From the NCBI GenBank assembly GCA_019054805.1, contig JAHQIY010000007.1, positions 3,725,501 through 3,789,500 on the forward strand: 64,000 bases of DNA. The letters are read 5' to 3'. The stretch's first letter is position 1. Each line of letters opens with the position of its first letter. Both the position numbers and the translations under genes were made by a program. The notes below the pieces were generated by a model, which saw nothing but the letters and a program-made list of their open reading frames with translations, did no database searches and was not told where the DNA came from. This document shows positions 36,504 through 47,572 of the stretch, piece after piece. The DNA is from Brachionus manjavacas (lineage: Eukaryota > Rotifera > Eurotatoria > Ploima > Brachionidae).

Positions 36504-36713
36504 ATTCAATGCTAAAAAATTAAAAGAATAAAAAAATAAAAAATTTCATAAATATTTTTTTCATAAGTTTGTTAAAATTATTTTGAAACTTTTAATCATG
36601 TAAAAAGAAAAAGTAAGCGCTTTCTTAAATTTAAGAACAAGTGATGAAATATTTAAGATATATAAAAGTAGAAAAAATTTTCACTTAAACTATTTGCTTA
36701 TTAGTATTTCAAA

Positions 36714-37031
36714 ATGTCGAAAATTTTTGAATCGGAAGAGTATAAGTTATTTAATAAAGTAAAAGAGCGTGGATTAGTGTATCCTCAAAGGAATTGTACT
36801 AATCCAACATGTTAAAAAAAATTGTCAAGATATGTCTCTTTATATAAAAAAGCGCGATAAGAATGCTTAACATCAGTTATTGATTTGGAGATGTAGTACT
36901 TGTGGCCAAAACAAGTCTGTTTTGGATGAGTCTTTTTTTTCATTATTTCGTAAACCATTGAAGATTGTAATGTTAGTAATAAAATGTTGGGCAGCACAGC
37001 TTACGATCGCAAAAACAATTAGTATGGCCAA
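36714..37031 (+). pseudogene. Merlin/ISXO2-like transposase N-terminal fragment
   Basis: Starts with an ATG and reads MSKIFESEEYKLFNKVKERG, then a C-x(5-8)-C zinc-ribbon-like block (YPQRNCTNPTC), a stop, and after a frame change WRCSTCGQNKSVLDESFFSL followed by FRKPLKIVMLVIKCWAAQLT. The W-R-C-x-x-C-G-x-x-x-S-x-x-x-x-S-F-F layout and the CWAAQLT helix are typical of the zinc-ribbon front end of ISXO2/Merlin DDE transposases. The catalytic domain is missing; the frame runs into the inverted repeat at 37038. Confidence 0.6.
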
Positions 37032-37037
37032 ATATTA

Positions 37038-37254
37038 TTCAAAAAAATATTATTTTTTAATAATAAATAACTTTAAATGATCTTCTTTCTAAGGTAATTT
37101 ATGATACATTGTAAGGTGGGGATATTATTTTATGTGTAAACCGGGTGACAACTTTTGATAAGTGTTTTTTTTCCTTATTAAAATAAGATGTCTTAAATTT
37201 TTTTAAAATAATCATTTAAAGTTATTTATTATTAAAAAATAATATTTTTTTGAA
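37038..37254. repeat. Perfect 44-bp inverted repeat with 129-bp loop
   Basis: 37038-37081 and 37211-37254 are exact reverse complements over 44 bases, including AATAATAAATAACTTTAAAT. The 129-bp spacer is not self-complementary and includes CCGGGTGACAACTTTTGATA. An exact match of this length in otherwise decayed DNA suggests a young fold-back or an element end duplicated in inverted orientation. Confidence 0.9.
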
Positions 37255-39031
37255 AATTCCTAACTACTCATTTCGAGATAAATTAGTAGTTTTAAAGTCA
37301 ACTAGAAAAATTAGTCTATTTAACAATCGACTAAAAAAATTAATGTATTCAATAATTGACTAAAAAACAACATTAATTTTTGTCCCAATTTTAAAAGCAC
37401 TCATAAATAAAATTAAACATTTTAAAAAAATTATCGTTTATTAAAATCGAATAAGTTAAAATGAAAATAAAAATTTTAAAATAAAACTTTTTCATTCTTT
37501 GTACACTAAATTTTATCTTATAATTTTTTAAACAATTTTTTTCATCTTACCGTATTCGCTTTTTCGATATTACTGCCTCATTACCCGAAACAGGGTTTTG
37601 GCGCAGGCAATAAATATCATCTTGTCAATGTTAAAATGTTCTTAACTTGCACTGCATGCTTTCAAGATGTGTTTAAAGCCTTCAGTCTACATTAAATTTA
37701 AAAAACTTGATTTTAATGCGTCATTAAATTCATTGGAATTACATTTCAATTTTTTTTTTTTTTTTTATTTATTATTTATTAGTAATGTAGTATAATTACA
37801 TGATCAGACTATAAATATAAATTTTTATTTAAAAAGAATCAGAAGATTATTTCTTATTTATGTATTAATACTAAGCTTATTATTCAAGAACTCGGCCTGT
37901 ACTGCATAGGTTAAGCTATTATAGATTGATTTCTAAAATAGAAATAAAACTTGGTAAACCAAAAAAATTAAAAAAGCTTAATAGCTCCTTGAATTTTTTA
38001 AAAAGAAACAAAATTTTTGCAACCGGTTTTAGGCTTTATTTTTAGACTAAATTTTATTTTTAAACAAATTAATTCATAAAATTATTTTTTTATTAAAAAA
38101 AACTTAACTGAATTTGCCGAAAGGAGAGCGCTCGATATTCAAGCGGCTTACCGAAATTTTGAATTAAAAATACAAAAAAATATACCGAAATGATTAGAAA
38201 ACAAATTCTTTTTTTTGAAAAGTTGGTTATTTTAGTGTTCATAGTTTAATGTTTGAGATGGTTAGAAAAGCTAAATTGTTCATTTGAAGAAAAGAAAAAT
38301 CTTCTAGTCACTCACTGTCTCAGTCAATTTTTAAAAAAATTTTTTGGAGAATAATATTGCACGAGATGTTTTAGTGTAATCAGTGAATAAGTCTTTGTTT
38401 CACTCTAGCTTATTTAGCAGTGAAAAGAAAAACGAGACACTTTCTACAGTAATTACCTTTCTTTACGAAGCCAAAGCTACTTCAGATGGGAAAAAAAAAT
38501 TTTTTCAAAAATTTGCTATTTTCCATTCAAAAATTATAAAAATATAAAATTGAGGTTCTTTGAATTTATTAAGTTTAAATTTTTTTCAATAAATCAAAAT
38601 TAATTTTATTATGAACAATCTTAATAATTGGGGAAAAAATATAAATTGGAGTATTCAATTAAAAATTTTTTTATTGGTTCGCTATTATCTATTTCTGAAC
38701 TTATCTGAATCACTAACTCACTAAATATTTAAAAATATTATCATTTTTTAATTTTTATTAATTTTCGAATAAAAGCTTCCTAAGAAATAGAAAATAAGAA
38801 AAAGCTGGATTTTTTATAAATATTTATTATATAAAAATTCCTCATCACAAGAACGTCTGCTTAAATTACACAGAAATAAAATTCGAGATTAAATTTTTAT
38901 AACCAAATTAAGCTTTAAAATTTGAAATAAAGCATCCAAATAATTAAAGTCTATTTACACAAATTAAAATAAATGCCTTGTATATTTAACGCTAATCTAA
39001 TAGAGCATCGATTAAACATTTTGTTTAGACA
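37255..39031. other. AT-rich intergenic interval
   Basis: Contains a long T run at about 37749-37766 and a lone TTAATAATTGGGGAAAAAAT block near 38619 resembling the arms of the element at 21998-23146. No exon supported. Confidence 0.35.
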
Positions 39032-41159
39032 TTAATTGAAAATTTTTTCCTTCAACAACTCTGCTGCACTCGGTCTTTCTTCTGGATTTAAATTTGTCAT
39101 TCTAAAATAATAAAAATTTAGACAAAAATTTTTTATTTTTAATTAATCAAATTTACAATTTAAATACTCGGTCTAAATCTCTGCTGTATATCCTAGGAAC
39201 ATCAGGTCTCTTCCATGAGCTAAAATCTTCCACTTGGTCAAGCAGATACCTACCATCATCTAAACTACAAATGTTGAATAAGGCCCACCCAGCTGACCAA
39301 ATGTCATATTTTAAGCCAATTGCCTTGCTTTCTTCAATTTCAGGACACTTATACCATGTTTGTTTTTCTTCAATCACTCCATCTGGCGAGTTCAAAATTA
39401 CACTACTAGCTGGTATAAATAATTTCAGTCGATCTTTTTTAAAAGATATTGCTTCCGGAATGATAAATTTGTGTAAAAAATTATTTTCATGAAGACATGC
39501 CAAGGCAGTCAAAAGTTGTTTTGCCCAGTACACAATTTGTTCTTCTTCAATTTCAATATTTTTCTATTAGATTATCTATTAGATATAATTTTCAATTTAA
39601 TTTTTTATTTTACTCTATAAGACTGTAGATGCCGCTGAATTTGTAGGCGCCATGCAAAAGCATACTGTGTTTATTAAAAAAAAAAGTAAAATGATCGGTA
39701 AAATTATTTAAATGTGGTTACATAATCGTCATCATATGTTCTGGTAACATAGAATTTGCCATCATCATAAAAGTAATGAGGTGCTATTATGTTTGGATGA
39801 TCTAATTCATTTACTAACTTGAACACTCGTTGTGACATTGAATCATTCACAAGAATCGGCTCGACTGTTTTCCTAATAATAATTTAATAAAAATAATTCT
39901 TTTTTAAATTTTATATTGTTCATCTATTTTTTCGAGTCAGATTCGCGTAAACATCATGTGATTTTATTTTAAATTACTTATTTAACTAAATCAAAGAAGG
40001 GTTTTAAGTTCAAGTTTATATCAATCCAGGGGTCCGAGTTCAATCACTTTGTTGAAACGTGAATATTTAAAATAAAAATTTGAAATTGAAATGCATTACT
40101 CTAATTCTTTGATTTGTCTTTTAAAAAATATAACATTTGTCAATTTTTTTTATTTTTTTATATTTGTGAAGAAAATGAAATAGCAAAAAAGGAAATATTG
40201 AGAATTGCAGAAAATTTAGTCTATTTTTTTTTATTTTAAAAAAAAAGGATCAAATTTGACCACACGGAGAAAAATTCTTTAAAATAATTTGACAAAATTT
40301 TATCAAACTTCATAAGATGTGATTATTCGAACCTTGACTAGGTACTCTCAAAAAAGAAAAATCAGTAAAAAAGTGACAGATTTCGGATCTCTAAATCCAA
40401 TTAAGAAAACGATTAAATCGTCGTTGAATTATAACTGATAACTGTTAGTTTTTTTGATATTAAGCTTTGATCCAGGAAAATATTTTGAATTGAGATAAAA
40501 TAATTTGATTATTTAAATTTTCCTTTCTTACATGAAGAAAAAGCATCATTATAATTAGCCAAAAAAAGTTAAGCAATACCAAGAAATTAATGATCCTATG
40601 CTTTTCCATGAGCAAATAAGGAAAAAATTAATTCAAACCCAATAAAATATGAAAAGTTTTTAAATTAGATTTTAAAAAGATAATGAGCTAAATCTACATC
40701 CATCAGGTCAAATTTCACGATTACAATTCGTAACTACAAAACTACTATTTGTATTTTTAATTAAAAAGTTTTAAAAAAGTTTTTCTTGAATATTACTTAA
40801 ATGCATAAAAAAAAATATTTTTTAGATAATAAAAAATCATATGGAGAGTTTTTTCCTGAGTGAAAATAATTTGTGTAACGAAAATTAAATTAAAAAGTAT
40901 TTTAATTAATTTTTTTGCAAAACCATCATTTAAAAATTATTTTTTAGTTTTTTACTCAACAAAAAATAAATTAAAAAATTGAAGTCATTTGAAAAAAAAT
41001 AAAAATATAAAAAATAACAAACTTGATGTTAAAATCAGCCAAATCATCGCACTTGAAATATTCAATGCCGGACAATCTCTTTATTTTGTAAATATCATAC
41101 CTACAATCAAGAGTATCACCGGCTATTAAAGTATTTGCCTTGCTTGTTTGTAGACCCAT
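39032..41159 (-). CDS. Predicted N-myristoylated pseudokinase
   Basis: Five minus-strand exons: 41159-41023, 39872-39722, 39664-39614, 39563-39157 and 39101-39032. All have GT-AG junctions with continuous frame, giving 271 residues. The protein starts MGLQTSK, a good N-myristoylation signal (Gly2, Ser6, Lys7). Kinase-fold landmarks follow: ADFNIKK near residue 41, LDHPNIIAPHYF (HPNI of the C-helix/beta-4 region), LLTALACLHENNFLH, YKCPEIEE (APE-like), KYDIWSAGWALFNI (DxWSxG) and NPEERPSA (final arginine block). The catalytic loop HRDxKxxN is replaced by LHKFIIPEAI and the DFG position reads FIPAS. No glycine-rich loop is seen. So it has the scaffold but not the chemistry. It probably acts as a membrane-tethered regulator or scaffold. 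The small exon 39664-39614 is less certain than the rest. Confidence 0.7.
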
Positions 41160-42545
41160 GTTAAATTACTGTTAAAAAATAAAAATATAAAAAAAACGTC
41201 ATTAAAATAGAAAAATTTTTGCTAAAAATTCACTTTTAGAATAATAATAAATTTATATTAAACGAAAAAAGTTTTAATGTTTCGGGTTACGTAACCTTTT
41301 TGCTAAATTAAAATAAAGTTTAAAAATTTTAATGGAATATGTTCAGTTTTTAGTACTGAGTCGTAAATAAGGTTTTCGAATAAAATTATAATGTTACAAT
41401 TTTGCCAAGTTTGAGCTTAAGACTTGATTTTTTATTTGAAAAATTATAATAATAAAACTAAATTATTACGTAGTATATAATTATTAGTTTTTTTCAGTTT
41501 CTATTCTTTAAAATCAAAACAAATCTAATACCTGAATTTCATTTTTTTTTAAATTGAAGACTTAAAATCATATCTGTATAATCAATTTTAAATTAAATAT
41601 ATAATGATTAAATAAATTGATATTTAACATTATTCAAATACGACAAAAAATGCTAACTTTAATAAAAATTAATATTTTATTAGAAATAACTTAAATTATA
41701 ATTTTCCAAATGTTCCAAACAGAAATTTTGAAAATTAAATATTTAACAAAAATAAACATGTTTTATCTTGTAAAAATTCATTTTTACTTATTAAAAAGAC
41801 AAATTTATCATTATTGTGTAAGCACCTCTTTCTTCACTTGATGATTCTGTCAGTTTCAGGTAAAAAAGATGAGTTTCATTTAGACAAGCTTGAAAAAGTG
41901 ATCTAGTCTTACTTAAAGTGATCTAGTTTCGCTACTTTTAGGTTTCCTAAAAACCTAAAAGAAGCGAAAGGCCGAAAAGAATTTATTTTATTAAGAAAAA
42001 TCAAGAATGATAAAATTAATCAAGATTAAATGTTTCTTTTAATAAATTTCATTGATAATTTGATAATTAATGATAATCACTTGATAATTTTTCCGGTTAT
42101 CATTTTTTTTCAATTTGAAATATCATTGATACACTTTTTTTCGAAATTTTGAGAAAATTATCGAAATTATCTTTTGGAAGCAATCCTTTTTTATTTTACA
42201 TAAAAATGTTTATTTCATATATTTTTTTAAATTTAAAAGAAACAGTTTGGTCTGGTGGTTTAAATTGAAGAACTTTATTTTTTTGAGCACAGCACAAGTC
42301 TCAGTTGGACCAAATTTTTCTTAAAAAAATTAAAATCAGGAAATAAAGCTTTAAATTCTAAAGATTATTTTTATGAAATCATTTTAATGATTGCTTTTTA
42401 AATTAATGATTAAATAAAATTGAATATTTCTTAATAAGAAAAAATTTTTCAAATTTTAATTATTCTTAAAAATTTTTTTTCCTTTAAGGTTCACCATATT
42501 AATATTTTTTTCTAATTACAGCAAATGAATTTTACGAAATTGTTT
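41160..42545. other. Intergenic interval between pseudokinase and radical SAM gene
   Basis: AT-rich, with a stem-loop at 41928-41968 described separately. Both flanking genes are on the minus strand, so this holds the pseudokinase promoter and the 3' flank of the radical SAM gene. Confidence 0.35.
41928..41968. repeat. 18-bp stem-loop
   Basis: TTCGCTACTTTTAGGTTT pairs with AAACCTAAAAGAAGCGAA across the 5-base loop CCTAA, with a single mismatch. The stem includes G-C pairs, unlike the surrounding AT-only foldbacks. Preceded by two copies of AGTGATCTAGT 17 bp apart in start position. Function unknown; it lies between two minus-strand genes. Confidence 0.7.
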
Positions 42546-43931
42546 TTAAGATTTTTTATTTTGACTTATCTGTTTAGAAATTTCCAACATTTGAAGCCAT
42601 TCATCACGACCAAACGAATCTGATGAAGTAACATGTGGAATGCCAAGAAACATCCTTTCTTTCGGCAGAGTAAAATCGAAGCTTTCACATACAATCTCTT
42701 CTTTCAGTCCGAACAAATTCTTGTTTTGGTCCAATTCAGTTCCTCTTAGAATCATCAACGGCCACGCATCTATCTTATTCGCTTTTATTTTATCGACACA
42801 AAAATCCAAAGATCTTTTAAATGAATCCACATTTTGCTTTGGTAAACCAAATATCAAAGACACTTCAAACTCAATAGATCTTTGGCGTAAGCTTCTTGAC
42901 ACTTGCTCAATTTTTTTCAAATTGTTCAAGCGTTTAATAATTTTCATTTCTTCATTTATCACACTTTGAATTCCACACTCTAGAACAACTTTTGCTCCTT
43001 GTTCATTTAATTTTTCGACTTTTTCCAAAAATTCCATATTGACCATTTCCATTCGCGTTTGTAAAGCTATCTTACCTTTGTAGCCATTTTTCCTAAACAA
43101 ATCTAACACAATTAAGTAATTTTTACCAGAATTAAAGGTCGGATCAAGAACCGCTATATCATTGACTTGAGATTTATTCTTGTCACAAAAGAGCTCAATT
43201 TCTTGTTGAATTCTTTTCTCACAGAAACTGTGTCTGCTTGTATAGTTATCTTTGTGTTGGCAAAAAGAGCAACGAAAAGGGCAACCGCGCTGCGATTCCC
43301 AGCGAATAAAAGCTCTGTTAGTATCTATGGTGTTTGTCAGAAATGGTGAGGGTAGATTTTCCAATTTGGCTGATCCAACTGATTGAAGACCCAAGTCAAT
43401 CATGCCAGCGACATGAAGACCAGGTATTGAATTAATTTTGTCTGAATTTTTTTCTGAAAGTGTATCTATAAGTTGGTCTAAAGAATTTTCCGCATAGCCT
43501 CGAATAAAAAAATCCACATTGGGATAAAATTTTTCCAAAGTTCCTCGTGGCGCATATGTCACTTGTGGACCGCCAATAACTATCTTTTGTTTATAGTTCA
43601 TTTGATTTCTTAGACGGGATATTATTTTTTGGATATGAGGCTCGTTCCATACAAAAGCACCCAGGCCTATCAAATTAGGACTTGAAGACAACACTTTATT
43701 GCAAACACTTTGACAAAAATTGTCGAAATAATGTTTATCTCCTAGTTGAAATGACCTCTTTACGTCAAATTCGTAGTTTTTTAGTGTAAATTTTCGGGCT
43801 AGGTGTTTATTTTGGATAAGCTTGGATAAGAGAGATCCGTGGCCTAGCGGAATTTTTGGATCTTTAGGTCTTATCCAATCTAGCGAGACTAATGCAACCC
43901 GAAATGAGCAGAAAACTTGATAGATCTTCAT
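42546..43931 (-). CDS. Cobalamin-binding radical SAM enzyme, bacterial type
   Basis: Intronless 461-residue frame. The N-terminal half resembles a B12-binding Rossmann domain: an IPLGHGSLLSKLI helix, LIGLGAFVWNE (residues about 88-98) and IVIGGPQVTYAP (about 117-128), then FFIRGYAENSLDQLI. The radical SAM core follows with the cluster motif RGCPFRCSFCQHKDNY, C217, C221 and C224 in CxxxCxxC spacing, which binds the 4Fe-4S cluster used to cleave SAM. Later come LDPTFNSG, LECGIQSV and VSLIFGLPKQ, typical of the TIM-barrel strands. Such proteins methylate or rearrange unreactive carbon centres; the substrate is unknown. This B12 plus radical SAM layout is widespread in bacteria and rare in animals. 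With no introns beside multi-exon neighbours, horizontal acquisition is likely. The frame is intact and codon use is as AT-rich as neighbours, so it is not contamination of a GC-rich bacterium. Confidence 0.85.
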   Translation of the reverse strand: MKIYQVFCSFRVALVSLDWIRPKDPKIPLGHGSLLSKLIQNKHLARKFTLKNYEFDVKRSFQLGDKHYFDNFCQSVCNKVLSSSPNLIGLGAFVWNEPHIQKIISRLRNQMNYKQKIVIGGPQVTYAPRGTLEKFYPNVDFFIRGYAENSLDQLIDTLSEKNSDKINSIPGLHVAGMIDLGLQSVGSAKLENLPSPFLTNTIDTNRAFIRWESQRGCPFRCSFCQHKDNYTSRHSFCEKRIQQEIELFCDKNKSQVNDIAVLDPTFNSGKNYLIVLDLFRKNGYKGKIALQTRMEMVNMEFLEKVEKLNEQGAKVVLECGIQSVINEEMKIIKRLNNLKKIEQVSRSLRQRSIEFEVSLIFGLPKQNVDSFKRSLDFCVDKIKANKIDAWPLMILRGTELDQNKNLFGLKEEIVCESFDFTLPKERMFLGIPHVTSSDSFGRDEWLQMLEISKQISQNKKS

Positions 43932-44611
43932 ATTTTTAGTTTAAGTCTTTGTCAAAACTTGTTTTTTTATTTAATGAAAGCGTTTTTAGAGTTTTATTGA
44001 TAAAAATTCTAAAAATTTAATTTTACATTTAAATGGGTTGAATCTTAATTTAAGTGCTTTAAAAAATTAAGTGATAAGAATGAGACTGGATGATGAAATA
44101 ATGTTTTGTAAATTCCCTATTTTATAATTTTAACTACATTTTTAAATTTTGTCAAATTTTACTGATATTGAAAGAAAAAAATGTATTCAATTAATTTCAA
44201 GGTAAACCAGCAGAAATTTTTTAAACGAACAACCAAGAATTGAAAAAAATATTTAATTTAGTTTAATTAAAAGAATAGAGCAATTAAAATTTTTTAGTAA
44301 GAAAATAGATTTGAAAAATGCACTGTTCTTGATATCACAAAATTAAAAAAATTTTAAATTTATTTAGCAGAATGTGATTAAAATCTTCAAATAGCATTTT
44401 TTTAAATTATTTCAATTAAAAAACTCTTAAACATTTTTTAAAGCTCAAAATAAAGTAAAATTAAAAAAGTAAGAATCAATTGAATAATTAAAATTAGATA
44501 GACATCTAATATTTAAGAAACAGAATCCTAATGTAGTAAAGAAAAAAAAACTAAAAAGAGTAATGATAAAAGAAATTAAATTTATAAAGTTAGATGCATT
44601 TATAAGTAGTA
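43932..44611. other. AT-rich interval upstream of the radical SAM gene
   Basis: No exon or repeat recognised; likely includes the promoter of the minus-strand radical SAM gene. Confidence 0.3.
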
Positions 44612-46070
44612 TTAGTAGTAGTAGTAGTTCTTGCTGCGACACCTAACATGTAGAGAGTCTTAGCCCATCACCGCCGATTGGCCGTGTAGAGCTGTAGCAG
44701 CCGATTCCATTGAACTTATCTAAAGCCATTTTAAAATTAGCGGTTGATTTAGATTTCACCACATTTTCTGCCAACTTATTCCAATGCGGAACTACTCTGT
44801 TTGAGAAAAATACATGTCTGGCGCTTACTGCAGCTGCAAAATCGTTTCTAATTTGAGCTGGAAAACTTTCTCTCTGGATGCTGTTTCCTCTTAACGCTCC
44901 AATTGGACCCTTGTTTTCTGATCTATTCACTAGATTCTTGACCAGGCCTACCTTTTCTATTCCATTCTCTAGTTTGTACATTTCAATCAAGTCCCCTCTC
45001 ACTCTTCTTTCACTCAGCTTTGTCAGTCCTAATTTCGTCAACCTCATTTCATACGACATGTTTCTCAGAGACACAGGTATTTTAGTTGCCCTTTCTTGCA
45101 CCTTTTCCAACGCGTTCACATCCCTTTTCATTCTTGGATTCAAAACCTGCACTGCGTAATATAGATGAGGTCTTACCATGGATATGTACAATCTTACCCA
45201 CATGGATATGTACAATCTTACCCACAGCCTTTCTTCTCTACTTGTAAATGTTCGATTGAGCATTCCAAGTACCCTACTCGCTTTCGCACAAGCACTTTTC
45301 ACTTGGTGGGCCCACTTTAAATCTGATGAGACCATCACTCCAAGATCCCTCTCACACTCTATGGTCGCTAGTATAACATTTGAGTTGCTATTTTGTGTTT
45401 ATTTATGCTTTGAATTTAGTCTGCCGAAATGCATTACTTTACATTTATCAACACACAGTCTCATATGCCAAATCTCTATCAATTGCCATGCTGCATCCAG
45501 GTCTTTCTGTAACATCGCTCTCTCATAAACTTTATTAGCTATGCCGAGTATTTTTGAGTCATCTGCATATAATTACATTCTATTTGAAACGCAGTCAGGT
45601 AGGTCAGTTATGTACAGAAAAAATAGCAAGAGTCCAAGTACAAACTCTTGCGGAACTCCACTTAGTACCTTTGACAATCTAGAAACTCCATCACCAAGAA
45701 CAACTCGCTGAGTCCTCATACTCAAAAAGTCTTCTAACTACCTTATTATATTCTCACTTTACCCACATCCACGTAGTTTATGAAGAAGCCGTTGATGCGG
45801 TTCAGTATCAAAAGCCTTTGAGAAGTCTAAAAGTATTTCATTCATACTGTTACCTTTTGCCAACTCAGTAGTGATCATATCAAGCGTTTCAAGTAGGTTT
45901 GTAACACAAACTTTCTTTGGGAAAAATCCATGTTTACTTTCAATTATAAGATTATTCTCTTGAAGGTAAAACTTTAGTTGGTTCCTGACTATATCTTCCA
46001 GGACCTTACATGCAACTGAGGTGAGTGATACGGGCCGATAATTAACAAGCTCTAATTTACTACCCTTTAT
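44612..46070 (-). mobile_element. 5'-truncated LINE, reverse-transcriptase half
   Basis: Minus-strand frames run from NYRPVSLTSVACKVLED (near 46040) through LLDFSKAFDTEPHQRLLHKL, an RVVLGDGVSRLSKVLS/PQEFVLG-like block, and the YADD box LYADDSKILGIANKV near 45570, to an open 231-codon tail (45338-44643) with SDLKWAHQVKSACAKASRVL, VRPHLYYAVQVLNP, RRVRGDLIEMYKLENG and FFSNRVVPHWNKLAEN. This is a CR1/L2-like layout with the 5' half missing. Few stops remain and GC content is clearly higher than its surroundings, so it is younger than the other copies here. It ends in a (TAG)5 tract at 44613-44627. A 24-bp in-frame duplication sits at 45177-45224. Confidence 0.85.
44613..44627. repeat. (TAG)5 microsatellite at a LINE 3' end
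   Basis: Perfect trinucleotide tract at the 3' border of the LINE, same unit and orientation as 7456-7472. Confidence 0.8.
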
Positions 46071-46171
46071 TAATTAATTGAATAATTTATCGATTGATTG
46101 AATATTAGGATATATTCATCTATTGTAAGGTTTTATTTCTATTATTAGATTAAAGTTAGGTAGAGCTAATT

Positions 46172-46441
46172 TCACAGACTTATTTGAGGTGTTAAAAACA
46201 CTCTTTTCATGTACTTAAAAATATAAGTAATAAAAAAAACAAATAAGCTGAAAGGATTTAGTTTAAAAATGGGCTTAATTATAATTTTGAGTTTTTCAAA
46301 TCGTTTTATTTTTTCAAAGACAAATAAATGATTTCTGTGTTTTGGTACAAAATTTGACTTTGACATTATTTTTGAGAGTTGTCCAAACGCTTTTTCACAA
46401 ATTACTACAGAATCTTGTTCTTTGTGCAAATTCTCAATCAT
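46172..46441 (-). CDS. Possible small hypothetical protein
   Basis: An 89-codon frame from ATG with a mixed amino-acid composition (KAFGQLSKIMSKSNF, FVFEKIKRFEKL) and a hydrophobic C-terminal segment (NPFSLFVFFITYIF). It is more protein-like than most chance frames in this DNA, but no family is recognised and no upstream exon could be joined. It sits between two LINE fragments. It could be a chance frame. Confidence 0.25.
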   Translation of the reverse strand: MIENLHKEQDSVVICEKAFGQLSKIMSKSNFVPKHRNHLFVFEKIKRFEKLKIIIKPIFKLNPFSLFVFFITYIFKYMKRVFLTPQISL

Positions 46442-46982
46442 TTTTGAGCACTATAACCTATGATTAAAAATTCAGGGGTCATAAGACACAAAAATTGTAC
46501 AAACCGTTCTTATTATTTTTAAATAAATTTTTACTAAAATATTTTAAAATTTACAAAAAAAATTACATTTATTATACGAAATAAATTTTTTTCTGAATTT
46601 TTTAAAAATAAAATAAATGAAAGAGATTTGACTTTAATCAATCTAGTTTTTTTAATTAGGATAAAAAAACATTCAATCATAATTTCAAACTGACAAAACG
46701 GATATTTTTAGTTCATTTAATATTCCATAAAAGATGAAAGATATGCATAAATATACTTATCAAAAAAAATTAGTATTTCAAGCTTCAAGCTTATTAATAA
46801 TAAAAATAATAATAATAATATAAGTTATAACAAGCTAGCAAGCTAGACTTGCAAAGATAGGAAACAGTAGGATCCCATCTAAGGTAACTGTGGTATGTAC
46901 ACTTAATCAGTAAAATTCATTTTGTCAGTATATAATTAATTTAAAGATGATAATAATGTTTGAAGAGGAAAAAAGGTGTCGT

Positions 46983-47572
46983 GGAGAACTGGTTAGCTTT
47001 TGGTAATTTTTTTCGATGTTGAGAAGGATGGGACCTCGGATCCGATGCTCCCATTGGCTAGGGTGATAGCGTGTTCTGTGTTTAGAGCACAGTCATTTCC
47101 CAGCTCTGCCTTCATCACACTATAGATTGTTATTCGTTTGGTCACCATTCCCTCGTGTCGATTCTACCGAGCCTCAGGGCTTCATGCATGGTAGGTTTCT
47201 CTTTACGTCTGTACTTATCCAGTCTGTTCTTGAATTGGTTGACGGATAGGGATTGAACAATCTCTTGGGGGTAGGACATAGTCATCCTATAAGTAAAGAA
47301 GTGCTCTCTCTGTTGACCGGTAGCTGGGAGTGGTCGGACAAAGCTGTGCTGGTTGGAGATTCTTCTTGCTCTTTCGTTGACTTTGATAGACAGAGCTATG
47401 TGCCAGTTTACAATGTTAGTGCCTTTGTAACATTAAAAGAATTAAATAAGATCACCTCTAGTCCTTCTGTCCTCCAGGGAGGTCAGATTTAGTTTCACCA
47501 GTCTCTCACTGTAGTCAAGGTTAAAAGAAGTGCTTGACCAGTTTAGTGGCTCTCCTTTGGACATAAATAGAT
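46983..47572 (-). pseudogene. LINE 3' fragment
   Basis: Minus-strand frames give LNWSSTSFNLDYSERLVKLN, LTSLEDRRTRGDLI, REHFFTYRMTMSYPQEIVQS and LSVNQFKNRLDKYRRK, the post-RT tail of a CR1-like element. GC content is higher than nearby DNA. Different from the 44.6-kb copy in sequence, so a separate insertion or family. Confidence 0.7.

Noticed and set aside
41928..41968. Histone-type 3' stem-loop
   Set aside because: The stem is 18 bp with a 5-base loop; the animal histone element has a 6-bp stem, 4-base loop and a different sequence, and no histone gene is adjacent.
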